Shown in pieces: positions 53,372 through 60,487 of a stretch of DNA of 64,000 nt (its first letter is position 1; each line of letters begins with the position of its first letter). The notes under the pieces were generated by a model. That model worked only from the letters and a program-made list of their open reading frames with translations, searched no databases and had not been told where the DNA came from. This DNA is from an uncultured Oscillospiraceae bacterium. Its GTDB lineage: Bacteria > Bacillota > Clostridia > Oscillospirales > Oscillospiraceae. The position numbers and the translations under genes were made by a program. Location of the stretch: assembly GCA_934636865.1 (NCBI GenBank), contig CAKUBI010000003.1, positions 59,496-123,495 on the forward strand, written 5' to 3'.

Positions 53372-53827
53372 TTAAAAATCGCAGCGCAGGCGCACGAGCG
53401 CGACCGTATCCCTGGCAAAGCGCATTTCCTCTTCGCCGATCCTGAGCGTCACGTCGCCGTTTTCATAGCCCGCAAGGTCGCCGGAGAATTCCTTGCGCCC
53501 GTCTACGGGCTTGTAGGTCTTCAAGAGCACGGGCGAGCCCATGAACTGCTCAAAGTCGCCCGGACGCTTGAGCGGACGCTCCGCGCCGGCGGACGCGACC
53601 TCGAAGATATAGCTCGACTCGATGGGGTCCGCCTCGTCGAGAATATCGCTCATCCGGCGCGAAATGGCCTCGCAGTCGAGGATGTTCACCCCGCCGTCCT
53701 TATCGATATACAGCCGCAGATACCACTGCCCGGCCTCGCGGACGTATTCCACGTCCCACAGCTTGCAGCCGTTCTCCTCCACAACGGGGAGGGCCAGCTC
53801 GCGCACGACCTCGGTCACCTTTTTCAT
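53372..53827 (-). CDS. rimP: Ribosome maturation factor RimP
   Basis: This 151-residue factor assists 30S assembly. It has the N-terminal domain ending in LRLYIDKDGGVNILDCEAISRRMSDILDEADPI, then YIFEVASAGAERPLKRPGDFEQF and the C-terminal SH3-like domain with EFSGDLAGYENGDVTLRI. The ATG at 53827 is the only one that fits the family; the upstream part of the frame is not conserved. It is first in the nusA-infB operon. Confidence 0.95.
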   Translation of the reverse strand: MKKVTEVVRELALPVVEENGCKLWDVEYVREAGQWYLRLYIDKDGGVNILDCEAISRRMSDILDEADPIESSYIFEVASAGAERPLKRPGDFEQFMGSPVLLKTYKPVDGRKEFSGDLAGYENGDVTLRIGEEEMRFARDTVALVRLRCDF

Positions 53828-53922
53828 TGTATCCCTCGCAGTCTGTGTTTTTTCCAAAATTTGCAAAAGAAAGAGCGGGCCAAACGGTCCACTCTTGCGT
53901 TTCCTGCATCCATAACATAGGT

Positions 53923-53951
53923 ATATTACCACAGCAAAACGCCGAATGCAA
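53923..53951 (-). promoter_or_regulatory. Sigma-A promoter of the rimP-nusA-infB operon
   Basis: On the minus strand TTGCAT, 17-bp spacer, TAATAT, giving a leader of about 90 nt before rimP. Confidence 0.7.
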
Positions 53952-54035
53952 GCGTTTTTGCGCGCGATCAGCCGCTTTTCCGAAAAATTTTCCGACATTT
54001 TTCATGATTTTTTCCTTTCCCCGCGGCAAAGGCGC

Positions 54036-54064
54036 TTGCAAAGAAATGGAAAGTATGCTATAAG
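54036..54064 (+). promoter_or_regulatory. Sigma-A promoter of the MATE gene
   Basis: TTGCAA, 17-bp spacer, TATAAG with a TGC extension, 40 bp before the start. Confidence 0.8.
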
Positions 54065-54104
54065 AGTAGGACTTTACATTGCAGATGAGAGAGAGGGATA
54101 TCCT

Positions 54105-55469
54105 ATGGCGCGTTCCGCCACGCTTGATATGACGCAGGGCAGCCTCAGCCGCCAGATCATCAGCTTTTCCATGCCGCTGATGTTCACAAACCTGCTTCAA
54201 ATGCTGTTCAGCATGGTCGACCTTGCGGTCGTGGGCCGCTTTTCAAGCGCCGCGGCCATGGGCTCGGTCGGCTCGACGACCACGCTCATCTTCCTGTTCA
54301 CGGGCTTTCTGATGGGCCTTGGCAGCGGCGTGAACGTGCTTGTGGCCACGCACTTCGGCGCGCGGAGTGAGAAGAACGTGCGCGAGTCGGTGCACACATC
54401 CTTCATCGTGTGCCTGGCCGCGGGCTTTCTGATGCTGGCGCTGGGGCTGATTTTCGCCCGGCCGCTGCTCGAGCTGCTCGGCACGCGCGACGATCTGATC
54501 GACGGCGCGGAGCTCTACCTGCGCATTTACTTCCTCGGCATGCCCGCCGCCGCGCTCTATAACTACGGCAACGGCGTTTTAAACGCCATCGGCGACACGA
54601 AGTCGCCGCTCATCTTCCTCTCCACGGCCGGCGTGCTCAACGTCATCCTTGACCTTGCGTTCGTCATCGGCCTCGGCATGGCGACCGACGGCGTGGCGCT
54701 TGCGAGCGTTCTTTCCCAGTGCGTTTCGGCGGGGCTGATCGTCCGCTCGCTCATGCGCAGCAGGGATATTTACCGTCTGAGCCCGCGCGAGCTGCGCTTC
54801 CACAAGGACAAGGCCGTGCACGTGCTCACCATCGGCGTACCGGCAGGCTTGCAGAACGCCATCTTCTCGGTGGCAAATCTCTTCATTCAGGCGGGCGTCA
54901 ACTCCTTCAGCACCGTCGTGGTCGAGGGCAACTCCGCCGCGGGCAACGTCGATAACCTCGTTTACGCGGTGATGAACGCCTTCTACATCGCCTGCTCGAG
55001 CTTCGTCGGGCAGAACTACGGCGCGGGCAAGATGGAGCGCGTGCGCAAAAGCTATCTTCTTACGCTCGGCTTTGCCGCGCTGACCGCGGCGGTGTTCGGT
55101 GGACTGTTCCTGCTGTTTGGGCGGCAGTTTCTCTCACTCTTCACGCCGGAGGCGGACGTCATCGACGCGGGCCTTGAGCGCATCGCGGTCATGTGCTTCT
55201 CGTTCCCCATCTCCGCGCTGATGGACTGCACCACCGCCGCCTCGCGCGGCCTTGGCAAGGGCCTTGTGCCGATGGTTTTTGTCTTTCTCGGCTCGTGCGT
55301 GTTCCGCGTGGTCTGGATCTACACGATCTTCGCCCATTTCCACACGATCGGCTCGCTGTACCTGCTCTACCCCTTCTCCTGGCTGCTCACCGGCTCGGCG
55401 GAGATCGTCTATTTTATTCTCTGCTACCGCAAAATATCCAAACGCCTGCACGCCGCGCAGGCGCAGTAA
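54105..55469 (+). CDS. MATE family efflux transporter
   Basis: This 454-residue membrane protein has 12 hydrophobic segments. It exports cationic compounds or drugs using Na+ or H+. Family sequence is clear: LPLMFTNLL-type SMPLMFTNLLQMLFSMVDLAVVG near the start, ANNYGNG-type LYNYGNGVLNAIGDTKSPL, and QNYGAGKMERVRKSY. The ATG at 54105 follows AGAGGGATATCC; earlier in-frame ATGs lie upstream of the promoter. It is monocistronic, divergent from rimP. The substrate is unknown. Confidence 0.94.
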   Translation: MARSATLDMTQGSLSRQIISFSMPLMFTNLLQMLFSMVDLAVVGRFSSAAAMGSVGSTTTLIFLFTGFLMGLGSGVNVLVATHFGARSEKNVRESVHTSFIVCLAAGFLMLALGLIFARPLLELLGTRDDLIDGAELYLRIYFLGMPAAALYNYGNGVLNAIGDTKSPLIFLSTAGVLNVILDLAFVIGLGMATDGVALASVLSQCVSAGLIVRSLMRSRDIYRLSPRELRFHKDKAVHVLTIGVPAGLQNAIFSVANLFIQAGVNSFSTVVVEGNSAAGNVDNLVYAVMNAFYIACSSFVGQNYGAGKMERVRKSYLLTLGFAALTAAVFGGLFLLFGRQFLSLFTPEADVIDAGLERIAVMCFSFPISALMDCTTAASRGLGKGLVPMVFVFLGSCVFRVVWIYTIFAHFHTIGSLYLLYPFSWLLTGSAEIVYFILCYRKISKRLHAAQAQ

Positions 55470-55477
55470 AAACGCAG

Positions 55478-55512
55478 GAGGGACGCTTTTTAAAAGCGTC
55501 CCTCTTTTTTTA
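55478..55512. terminator. Bidirectional terminator after the MATE gene
   Basis: The stem GAGGGACGCTTTT/AAAGCGTCCCTC with loop TA is followed by T8; it lies between convergent genes. Confidence 0.9.
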
Positions 55513-56619
55513 AAGCTTCTGCGAGGCGGCCAGCGCGCGGTTTTTGTATTCGCGCCGGGACGTCACCTCTTCCAGCACCGTGATCTCCGGCGGCAGGGCC
55601 GCGCCGTCCTCGCCGTACTGGAAGAGCACAGCCTTTTCGCCGCTGAAGGGGTAAACGTCGATCTCGCAGCGGCGGTCGGCATAGACGAAGCGGTACTTCG
55701 TCTTGCGCACGGGGGAGAGCGCCGTGTCGCGCTCGAGCAGATACTGCTCGTACTGCTTGCGCGAGATGGGACGCTCGGTGTCCCATTTTTCACCGTTTTC
55801 CATGCGGTGCTTTTCAGTGTAGAAGTACAGCGTCTCCGCGCCGTTTTCCTGCATGCGCACGCGCCGCTCGATGCTTGGGTTCGTCAGGGCGAGGTAGGTC
55901 TGCGTCATGTCGATGGCGGCGGCGCGGTGCGCGCGGACGAACGCCGCCATGTCCGGCAGGGCGATGAGGTACTTGCGCTTTTTCGCCATCGGCTCCACCT
56001 CGCCCACGGCGCGGTAGATCTCGCGCAGGGCGCGCTCGATCTTGTTGTTGAAGTCCACGTCGTTGCCGATGATGCGCAGGTTCGGGTGCGCGCTCCACGC
56101 GCGCAGCGTGCGCTCGTCCATCTCGCGGGCGTACTCGATGGATTCCGTGCGCGCGGCGTTGCCGAGGTCGTAGGCAAACTCCGCACCCTTGGCGCAGGTG
56201 ATGAGGTGCAGCACAAGGTCGTAGTTTTTGAGCACGCGCTCCTCGGTGCGCCCGTCAAAGCGCGCGATGACCTGCGCGAACTCCTCGTCCGAAACGTAGG
56301 CCTTGTCATCCATCAGCGCGCGGTCGTAGAGGATAAGGATGTTGTCCTCCGGCACGAGCTGCGCCGCGGCGAGAGCCAGCTGCTCCTTGTGGATCTGGTC
56401 GGCGACGACGAAATCCTGAAATTGCAGCATCGACATGCAGTTTCCGAACGGCTTGATGCCAAAGCCCGAGATGAGCTCCGTCGCCGTTTCGGGGATGGTG
56501 ATGACGCGCCAGCCGTCTTCCTGCTTGAATTCCTTGAGAATGCGGCTGACGAGCGTCGTCTTGCCCGCCGCCGGGCCGCCCGTGAGGACGATCTTCGTGA
56601 TGCGCTTGGCCATGCTCAT
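55510..56619 (-). CDS. AAA ATPase/CYTH (triphosphate tunnel) fusion protein
   Basis: This 369-residue protein has an N-terminal P-loop (LTGGPAAGKTTLVSRI) of the AAA_28/NadR-like type, with PETATELISGF and ILYDRALMDDKAYVSDEEF. A C-terminal CYTH-like tunnel domain (about 195-369) carries alternating charged strands such as TNPSIERRVRMQENGAETLYF and TKYRFVYADRRCEIDVY. The eukaryotic protein TTD14 has the same order. CYTH domains bind triphosphates, so a nucleotide or phospholipid-linked role is possible but unknown. The ATG at 56619 overlaps the HAD stop (ATGA); an ATG two codons later has better SD spacing. Confidence 0.85.
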   Translation of the reverse strand: MSMAKRITKIVLTGGPAAGKTTLVSRILKEFKQEDGWRVITIPETATELISGFGIKPFGNCMSMLQFQDFVVADQIHKEQLALAAAQLVPEDNILILYDRALMDDKAYVSDEEFAQVIARFDGRTEERVLKNYDLVLHLITCAKGAEFAYDLGNAARTESIEYAREMDERTLRAWSAHPNLRIIGNDVDFNNKIERALREIYRAVGEVEPMAKKRKYLIALPDMAAFVRAHRAAAIDMTQTYLALTNPSIERRVRMQENGAETLYFYTEKHRMENGEKWDTERPISRKQYEQYLLERDTALSPVRKTKYRFVYADRRCEIDVYPFSGEKAVLFQYGEDGAALPPEITVLEEVTSRREYKNRALAASQKL

Positions 56620-57284
56620 TCTTCCTTTCCGCTCAGAAGGTATTCGCCGAAAGCCTCGACGGTTTTAAAATAGAGATCGCAGTTTTGCCGCATGAAGCGC
56701 TCGATCTCGGGGATATCGTTCGACCAGCCCGCGGCGGCAAAGCGCACGTGCGCGGCTCTCGCCATGTCATAGCCGGGCTTCAGATCGTCGAGCACGAGCA
56801 GCTCGTCCGGCTGAAATTTCAGCTTCTCCATGATGTCGAACAGGCAGTGGGGCTGGGGCTTGCGCCGGTCCTTCGGCACCTCCCAGCCGTAGACGAGCTT
56901 CGGCTCGGGGAGCTTATTTTCGCGGTAATCGCGCAGGATGTTCGGCGAGAGCGAGTGCGACACCACGCAGATCGTGCCGCCCGCGTTCACGTACTCCCAC
57001 AGGATATCGCGCATGCCGTCGTAGACCTGCGGCACGTGATGCTGGACGTACTCGTGCCAGTAGGCCTGCTCGTGCTTCATGTCCTCCTCGCTCATGCCGA
57101 CCTCGCCGTGGAAAAAGTCGTAAACGCCGGGGTCGAAGTTTTTCAGGAGATATTCCTCCAGCGTGTAGCGCTTCGCTTTTGGGAAAAACTTCGCCGTGTA
57201 CTCGGCAAAGCAGGGATAGTGCACCGTCGCGGTGGAGTTGACCACGGTGTCGTCATGGTCGAGCACAAGGCAGGGAAAGGTCAT
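56616..57284 (-). CDS. HAD family hydrolase
   Basis: This 222-residue phosphatase has the HAD motifs LVLDHDDTVVNS (the nucleophile Asp is in DHDDT), CVVSHS, a Lys in the PKDRRKPQPH region, and VLDDLKPGYDMA. The cap region is helical. It acts on a small phosphorylated molecule that cannot be inferred. It is translationally coupled to the AAA-CYTH gene, which suggests a joint role. The start at 57284 has AAAGGAG 7 bases upstream. Confidence 0.9.
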   Translation of the reverse strand: MTFPCLVLDHDDTVVNSTATVHYPCFAEYTAKFFPKAKRYTLEEYLLKNFDPGVYDFFHGEVGMSEEDMKHEQAYWHEYVQHHVPQVYDGMRDILWEYVNAGGTICVVSHSLSPNILRDYRENKLPEPKLVYGWEVPKDRRKPQPHCLFDIMEKLKFQPDELLVLDDLKPGYDMARAAHVRFAAAGWSNDIPEIERFMRQNCDLYFKTVEAFGEYLLSGKEE

Positions 57285-57384
57285 AAAGCGGCTCCTTTTG
57301 ATGCTTTTTTCAAAGTATAGCATATCGGACGGGTCCCGCGCAAGTGCGGGGAAATGCCGCGCTCCGCGCGGTGCGGAGAATACG

Positions 57385-57415
57385 AAAAAAGAGCCGTCCA
57401 GAAGGACGGCTCTTT
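57385..57415. terminator. Terminator of rpsF-ssb-rpsR
   Basis: The stem GAGCCGTCC/GGACGGCTC with loop AGAA is followed on the minus strand by TTTTTT; it lies 18 bp past rpsR. Confidence 0.92.
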
Positions 57416-57432
57416 CATCAAAATTTCGTTCC

Positions 57433-57690
57433 TTATTCGGTGACGAAGGGGAGCAGAGCGATCTGACGGGCGCGCTTGATCGCCTCGGTCAGCTGACGCT
57501 GATGCATCGCGCAGGTACCGGTGGTTCTGCGGGGCAGGATCTTCGAACGCTCGGAGATGAAGCGGCGCAGCTTGGCGGCGTCCTTATAGTCGATATACTC
57601 GCACTTGTCAACGCAGAACTGGCACACCTTTTTGCGCTTGCGGTTGGGGCCGCCGGCGCGAGGGGCTCTGTTTTCGCGTTCCATAGCCAT
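57433..57690 (-). CDS. rpsR: 30S ribosomal protein S18
   Basis: This 85-residue ribosomal protein reads [19 protein letters not shown] and [21 protein letters not shown], then [20 protein letters not shown]. It retains a Cys pair (CQFCVDKC), as in zinc-binding (C+) S18. It pairs with S6 on the 30S platform. AGGAGG precedes the ATG. It is the last gene of rpsF-ssb-rpsR. Confidence 0.98.
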   Translation of the reverse strand: MAMERENRAPRAGGPNRKRKKVCQFCVDKCEYIDYKDAAKLRRFISERSKILPRRTTGTCAMHQRQLTEAIKRARQIALLPFVTE

Positions 57691-57732
57691 GGATAATTCC
57701 TCCTTATCAGAATTGGGGCTTACGTACCCACA

Positions 57733-58176
57733 TCAGAACGGCAGTTCGCCGTCCTCTTCAATTTCGGCAAAGCCGCCGCCCGCAGGGGCGGTGTAGCTGT
57801 CGGCGGGAGAGCCGTAAGCGGGGGGAGCGTAATCGCCGCCCTGCTGGCTGTCGCGCTTGCTGTCGCCGAAATAAATGTTGTCGGCAACCACTTCCGCGCT
57901 GCGGCGGTTGTTGCCATCCTTGTCTTTCCAGTCGCGGATCTGAAGCCTGCCCTCGACCACGGCCATGCGGCCCTTGGTGAAGTACTGGCAGACAAATTCA
58001 GCGGTCTGGCGCCAGGCGACTACGTCGATGAAATCGGTGGCCTTCTCGCCGCTCTCGCGGCTCTTGAAGTCGCGGTCCACCGCGACGGAGAAGGACGTCA
58101 CCGCCGTGCCGTTCTGCGTGCGGCGCAGCTCGGGGTCACGGGTCAGCCGACCCATGATGACGATACGGTTCAACAT
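57733..58176 (-). CDS. ssb: Single-stranded DNA-binding protein
   Basis: This 147-residue OB-fold protein starts MLNRIVIMGRLTRDPELRRT and has DFIDVVAWRQTAEFV, followed by a flexible Gly/Asp/Ala-rich tail. The acidic C-terminal tip EIEEDGELPF recruits replication and repair partners. It lies between rpsF and rpsR, the usual Firmicute order. Confidence 0.97.
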   Translation of the reverse strand: MLNRIVIMGRLTRDPELRRTQNGTAVTSFSVAVDRDFKSRESGEKATDFIDVVAWRQTAEFVCQYFTKGRMAVVEGRLQIRDWKDKDGNNRRSAEVVADNIYFGDSKRDSQQGGDYAPPAYGSPADSYTAPAGGGFAEIEEDGELPF

Positions 58177-58189
58177 AGCGCGGTCCTCC

Positions 58190-58486
58190 TTACTCGCCCT
58201 TGCAGACGATCATGGAGCGGATGATACCATCGGTAATGCCGAGGATACGGTCCAATTCCTTGGGGAAATCGGGCGCGCTCGTGAAGGAGATCAGAACATA
58301 GTAGCCTTCGGTGATGTAGTTGATGGCGTAGGCCAGCTTGCGCTTGCCCCACTCCTCAACCTCCATAGCCGTGCTGTTCTGCTCCACGAGGGTCTTGAAC
58401 TTTTCGGTCAGAGCGGCGACCTGCTCTTCGGGCAGTCTGCCGTCCATGATGAAAACGACCTCATAGTTTGCGGAAATCTTAGCCAT
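58190..58486 (-). CDS. rpsF: 30S ribosomal protein S6
   Basis: This 98-residue protein reads ANYEVVFIMDGRLPEEQVAAL, then EEWGKRKLAYAINYITEGYYVL and the C-terminal RILGITDGIIRSMI. The start at 58486 has AAAGGAGG. It is first in the operon with ssb and rpsR. The leader hairpin at 58511-58540 may be its autoregulatory site. Confidence 0.97.
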   Translation of the reverse strand: MAKISANYEVVFIMDGRLPEEQVAALTEKFKTLVEQNSTAMEVEEWGKRKLAYAINYITEGYYVLISFTSAPDFPKELDRILGITDGIIRSMIVCKGE

Positions 58487-58510
58487 TCTTGGTTGCACCT
58501 CCTTTTGGAC

Positions 58511-58540
58511 TGATGGCCCACACATCAGACGGTGTGAGCA
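58511..58540 (-). promoter_or_regulatory. Candidate S6:S18 autoregulatory leader hairpin
   Basis: On the minus strand the rpsF leader has CACACCG...GTGTGGG, a short stem with a conserved-looking CACCG strand opposite GTGTGG. This resembles the S6:S18 mRNA-binding motif known upstream of rpsF in other bacteria. The match is by eye only. Confidence 0.45.
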
Positions 58541-58572
58541 AGGATTCGCCTGCGCATAACGCAAGCCATATT

Positions 58573-58600
58573 ATTATATAAAAAAGTCCCGGAAAGTCAA
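58573..58600 (-). promoter_or_regulatory. Sigma-A promoter of rpsF-ssb-rpsR
   Basis: On the minus strand TTGACT, 16-bp spacer, TATAAT, with a leader of about 80 nt. Confidence 0.85.
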
Positions 58601-58680
58601 GCATTTTTCCAAAAAAGTTCGTCCCGTCCGCAATTTTGTCAGCTTTTTAATCTTTTTTGCGGCCAAAGGCCGCGCTTTGC

Positions 58681-58709
58681 TTGCAATTTGGCAAAAATTC
58701 ATGTAAAAT
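58681..58709 (+). promoter_or_regulatory. Sigma-A promoter of the stalk-type lipoprotein gene
   Basis: TTGCAA, 17-bp spacer, TAAAAT, 35 bp upstream of the start codon. Confidence 0.8.
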
Positions 58710-58744
58710 TAAGACATTCATTGAATAAAAAGGAGCGATGCAAG

Positions 58745-59863
58745 ATGAAAAAGATCCTGTCCTTGGTGCTCACGCTCACCCTTCTGGCCGCGCTGCTCAG
58801 CGGCTGCATGTGCGAGGTCGCCGAAACGACGCTCAAGGCCGGCGGCAGCGGTCAGGTCTCGGTCAAGTTCGGCTTCACCGAGGAGCTGGTCGATGCGCTC
58901 GATATGCGAGCCGATCTCACGTCCAAGGGCTTCACCCGCTTTGTCTATCAGGGCCGCGCCTACTACGGCGACCAGGCCACGGAGAGCTTTGCCGACCCTG
59001 ACGAGTTCAACGCGATCTTTTCCGACGTGTCCGACGAGGTCTCCGAGGTCGATGACGCCGCCAGCGCCGGCTCCGTCACGCTCGCTCTTGCATCGGACGG
59101 CGGCCTGACGGTCAGCGTGCGCAACACGCAGAGCGACCGCCGCAATGCGATTGCCGCAGCTCTGGCCGAGTCCTATCCCGAGCTCACCGCACAGGAGATC
59201 GACGCACTGCTCGACGGCATGGTGATGACCTACCGCTTCACCTTCCCCGAAGCGCCGCACCAGTACAGCGAGGCGGCCGGCATCACGCTGGAGAAGAACA
59301 CCGTCACGCTCGACTTCCTCACGCTCCCCGCGGGCTTCTATCAGTTCTCCACGTCTGACGAGCCGCTGACCAAGCAGCGCGTGCTCGGCACCGTGACGCA
59401 GGAGAATATCCCCGCGAGCGGCACAGCGCGCGTGCGCCGCCAGACCATCGACGTGGATGGCAAGGCCGTCACGTTCCAGACCTACGCGCTCGTTGAGGCC
59501 AACGGCGGCGAGACGAACTATGTCCGCCTGCGCGACATTGCCTCCGTGCTGAACGGCACCGCCGCACAGTTCGCCGTGGATTGGGACGGCAGCGTGGTCA
59601 TCACGCCGGACCAGCCCTATGTTCCCAACGGCACGGAGATGAAGGCGCCCTTCTCCGCCGACCGCCGCTACCAGAAGGCGGACGCCGCCACGAAGATCTA
59701 CGGCGAATCCATCCCCTTTGCCGCGATCCTGCTGACGGACGATCAGGGCGGCGGCTACACCTATTATAAGCTCCGCGACCTCGGCAAGGTGCTGAACTTC
59801 AACGTGGACTGGTCCGCCAGCCGCGGCATCTATATCGAGAGCAGCCTTCCCTATTCGGGCTAA
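58745..59863 (+). CDS. Lipoprotein with copper-amine-oxidase-N/stalk-type repeats
   Basis: This 372-residue lipoprotein has signal MKKILSLVLTLTLLAALLSGC (Cys21). Residues 30-200 form an uncharacterised domain, and two stalk-type repeats of the kind called copper amine oxidase N-terminal domain follow: YVRLRDIASVLN..FAVDWDGSVVITPDQPY and YYKLRDLGKVLNFNVDWSASRGIYIESSLPY. Such repeats are widespread on Clostridia surfaces and do not imply copper chemistry. The start at 58745 follows AAAAGGAG. It is monocistronic with a strong terminator. Its role is unknown. Confidence 0.8.
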   Translation: MKKILSLVLTLTLLAALLSGCMCEVAETTLKAGGSGQVSVKFGFTEELVDALDMRADLTSKGFTRFVYQGRAYYGDQATESFADPDEFNAIFSDVSDEVSEVDDAASAGSVTLALASDGGLTVSVRNTQSDRRNAIAAALAESYPELTAQEIDALLDGMVMTYRFTFPEAPHQYSEAAGITLEKNTVTLDFLTLPAGFYQFSTSDEPLTKQRVLGTVTQENIPASGTARVRRQTIDVDGKAVTFQTYALVEANGGETNYVRLRDIASVLNGTAAQFAVDWDGSVVITPDQPYVPNGTEMKAPFSADRRYQKADAATKIYGESIPFAAILLTDDQGGGYTYYKLRDLGKVLNFNVDWSASRGIYIESSLPYSG

Positions 59864-59873
59864 TACAACAAGT

Positions 59874-59911
59874 AAAAAAAGAGGACTTCCGGTCGGAAGT
59901 CCTCTTTTTTT
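59874..59911. terminator. Terminator between the lipoprotein gene and queT
   Basis: The stem AAGAGGACTTCC/GGAAGTCCTCTT with loop GGTC is flanked by A7 and T7; it resembles the pta terminator. Confidence 0.93.
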
Positions 59912-59914
59912 GAC

Positions 59915-60403
59915 TCAGTTCAGCTTCAGCCGCTTCTGCATCACGCCGAGAAGGGGGATGCCGAGCACGTAGCAGGCGACGGCCTCGCCGAGGCCGACGG
60001 TCAGCGCGTTATAGAAGAACGCGGGCGGGAAGCCTGCGCCGACGCCCGCTTCCTCCCACGCGATGAGCGCGCCGATGAGGATGGCGTTGCACAGCACCGG
60101 CGGCAGCGCAGCGGTCCACTTATTGCGGCAGCGGGCGGTGAGGAGCGCCGCGAGCAGCGTGGCGGCGGAGCCGACGATCATATCGAGGGGGCCGTAGGGG
60201 CTCAGGATGTTCGAGAGCACGCAGCCGATAAATAAGCCCCAGCTGGCCTCGGGCATCAGGAACGGCAGGACCGTCATCGCCTCGGAAAAGCGGAGCTGGA
60301 TGGGGCCGTAGGCAAGGTTCAGGGCGTTGGAGAGCATCGTCAGCGCGACGTAGACAGCCGCGATGAGCGCGCAGCGGGTGAGCTTTTTGGTGTCAAAGTG
60401 CAT
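59915..60403 (-). CDS. queT: QueT-type transporter (ECF S-component-like)
   Basis: This 162-residue membrane protein has five or six helices. It reads LTRCALIAAVYVALTML, YGPIQLRFSEAMTVLPFL and ILSPYGPLDMIVGSAATLLAA, which are QueT family features. QueT brings in queuosine precursors such as preQ1. A preQ1 riboswitch often precedes queT, but the 84-bp gap to ileS shows none. It probably shares the ileS transcript. The start at 60403 (MHFDTKKLTR) has AAAGGAAAT upstream. Confidence 0.88.
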   Translation of the reverse strand: MHFDTKKLTRCALIAAVYVALTMLSNALNLAYGPIQLRFSEAMTVLPFLMPEASWGLFIGCVLSNILSPYGPLDMIVGSAATLLAALLTARCRNKWTAALPPVLCNAILIGALIAWEEAGVGAGFPPAFFYNALTVGLGEAVACYVLGIPLLGVMQKRLKLN

Positions 60404-60455
60404 GGGGAGATTTCCTTTCTGAAATAAGCGGGAGCGGTTTGGATGAAAACAGCGC

Positions 60456-60479
60456 GCGGGCGGCCAAAGGGCCGCCCGC
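60456..60479 (-). terminator. GC-rich hairpin between ileS and queT
   Basis: The stem GCGGGCGGCC/GGCCGCCCGC with a 4-nt loop lies 9 bp after ileS. The minus-strand downstream sequence GCGCTGTTTTC gives only a weak U-tract, so read-through into queT is likely. Confidence 0.6.
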
Positions 60480-60487
60480 ACTGATTC

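Noticed and set aside
60404-60487. Possible preQ1 riboswitch before queT
   Set aside because: The 84 bases contain only a GC-rich hairpin after ileS and the SD; no C-rich pseudoknot pattern was found.
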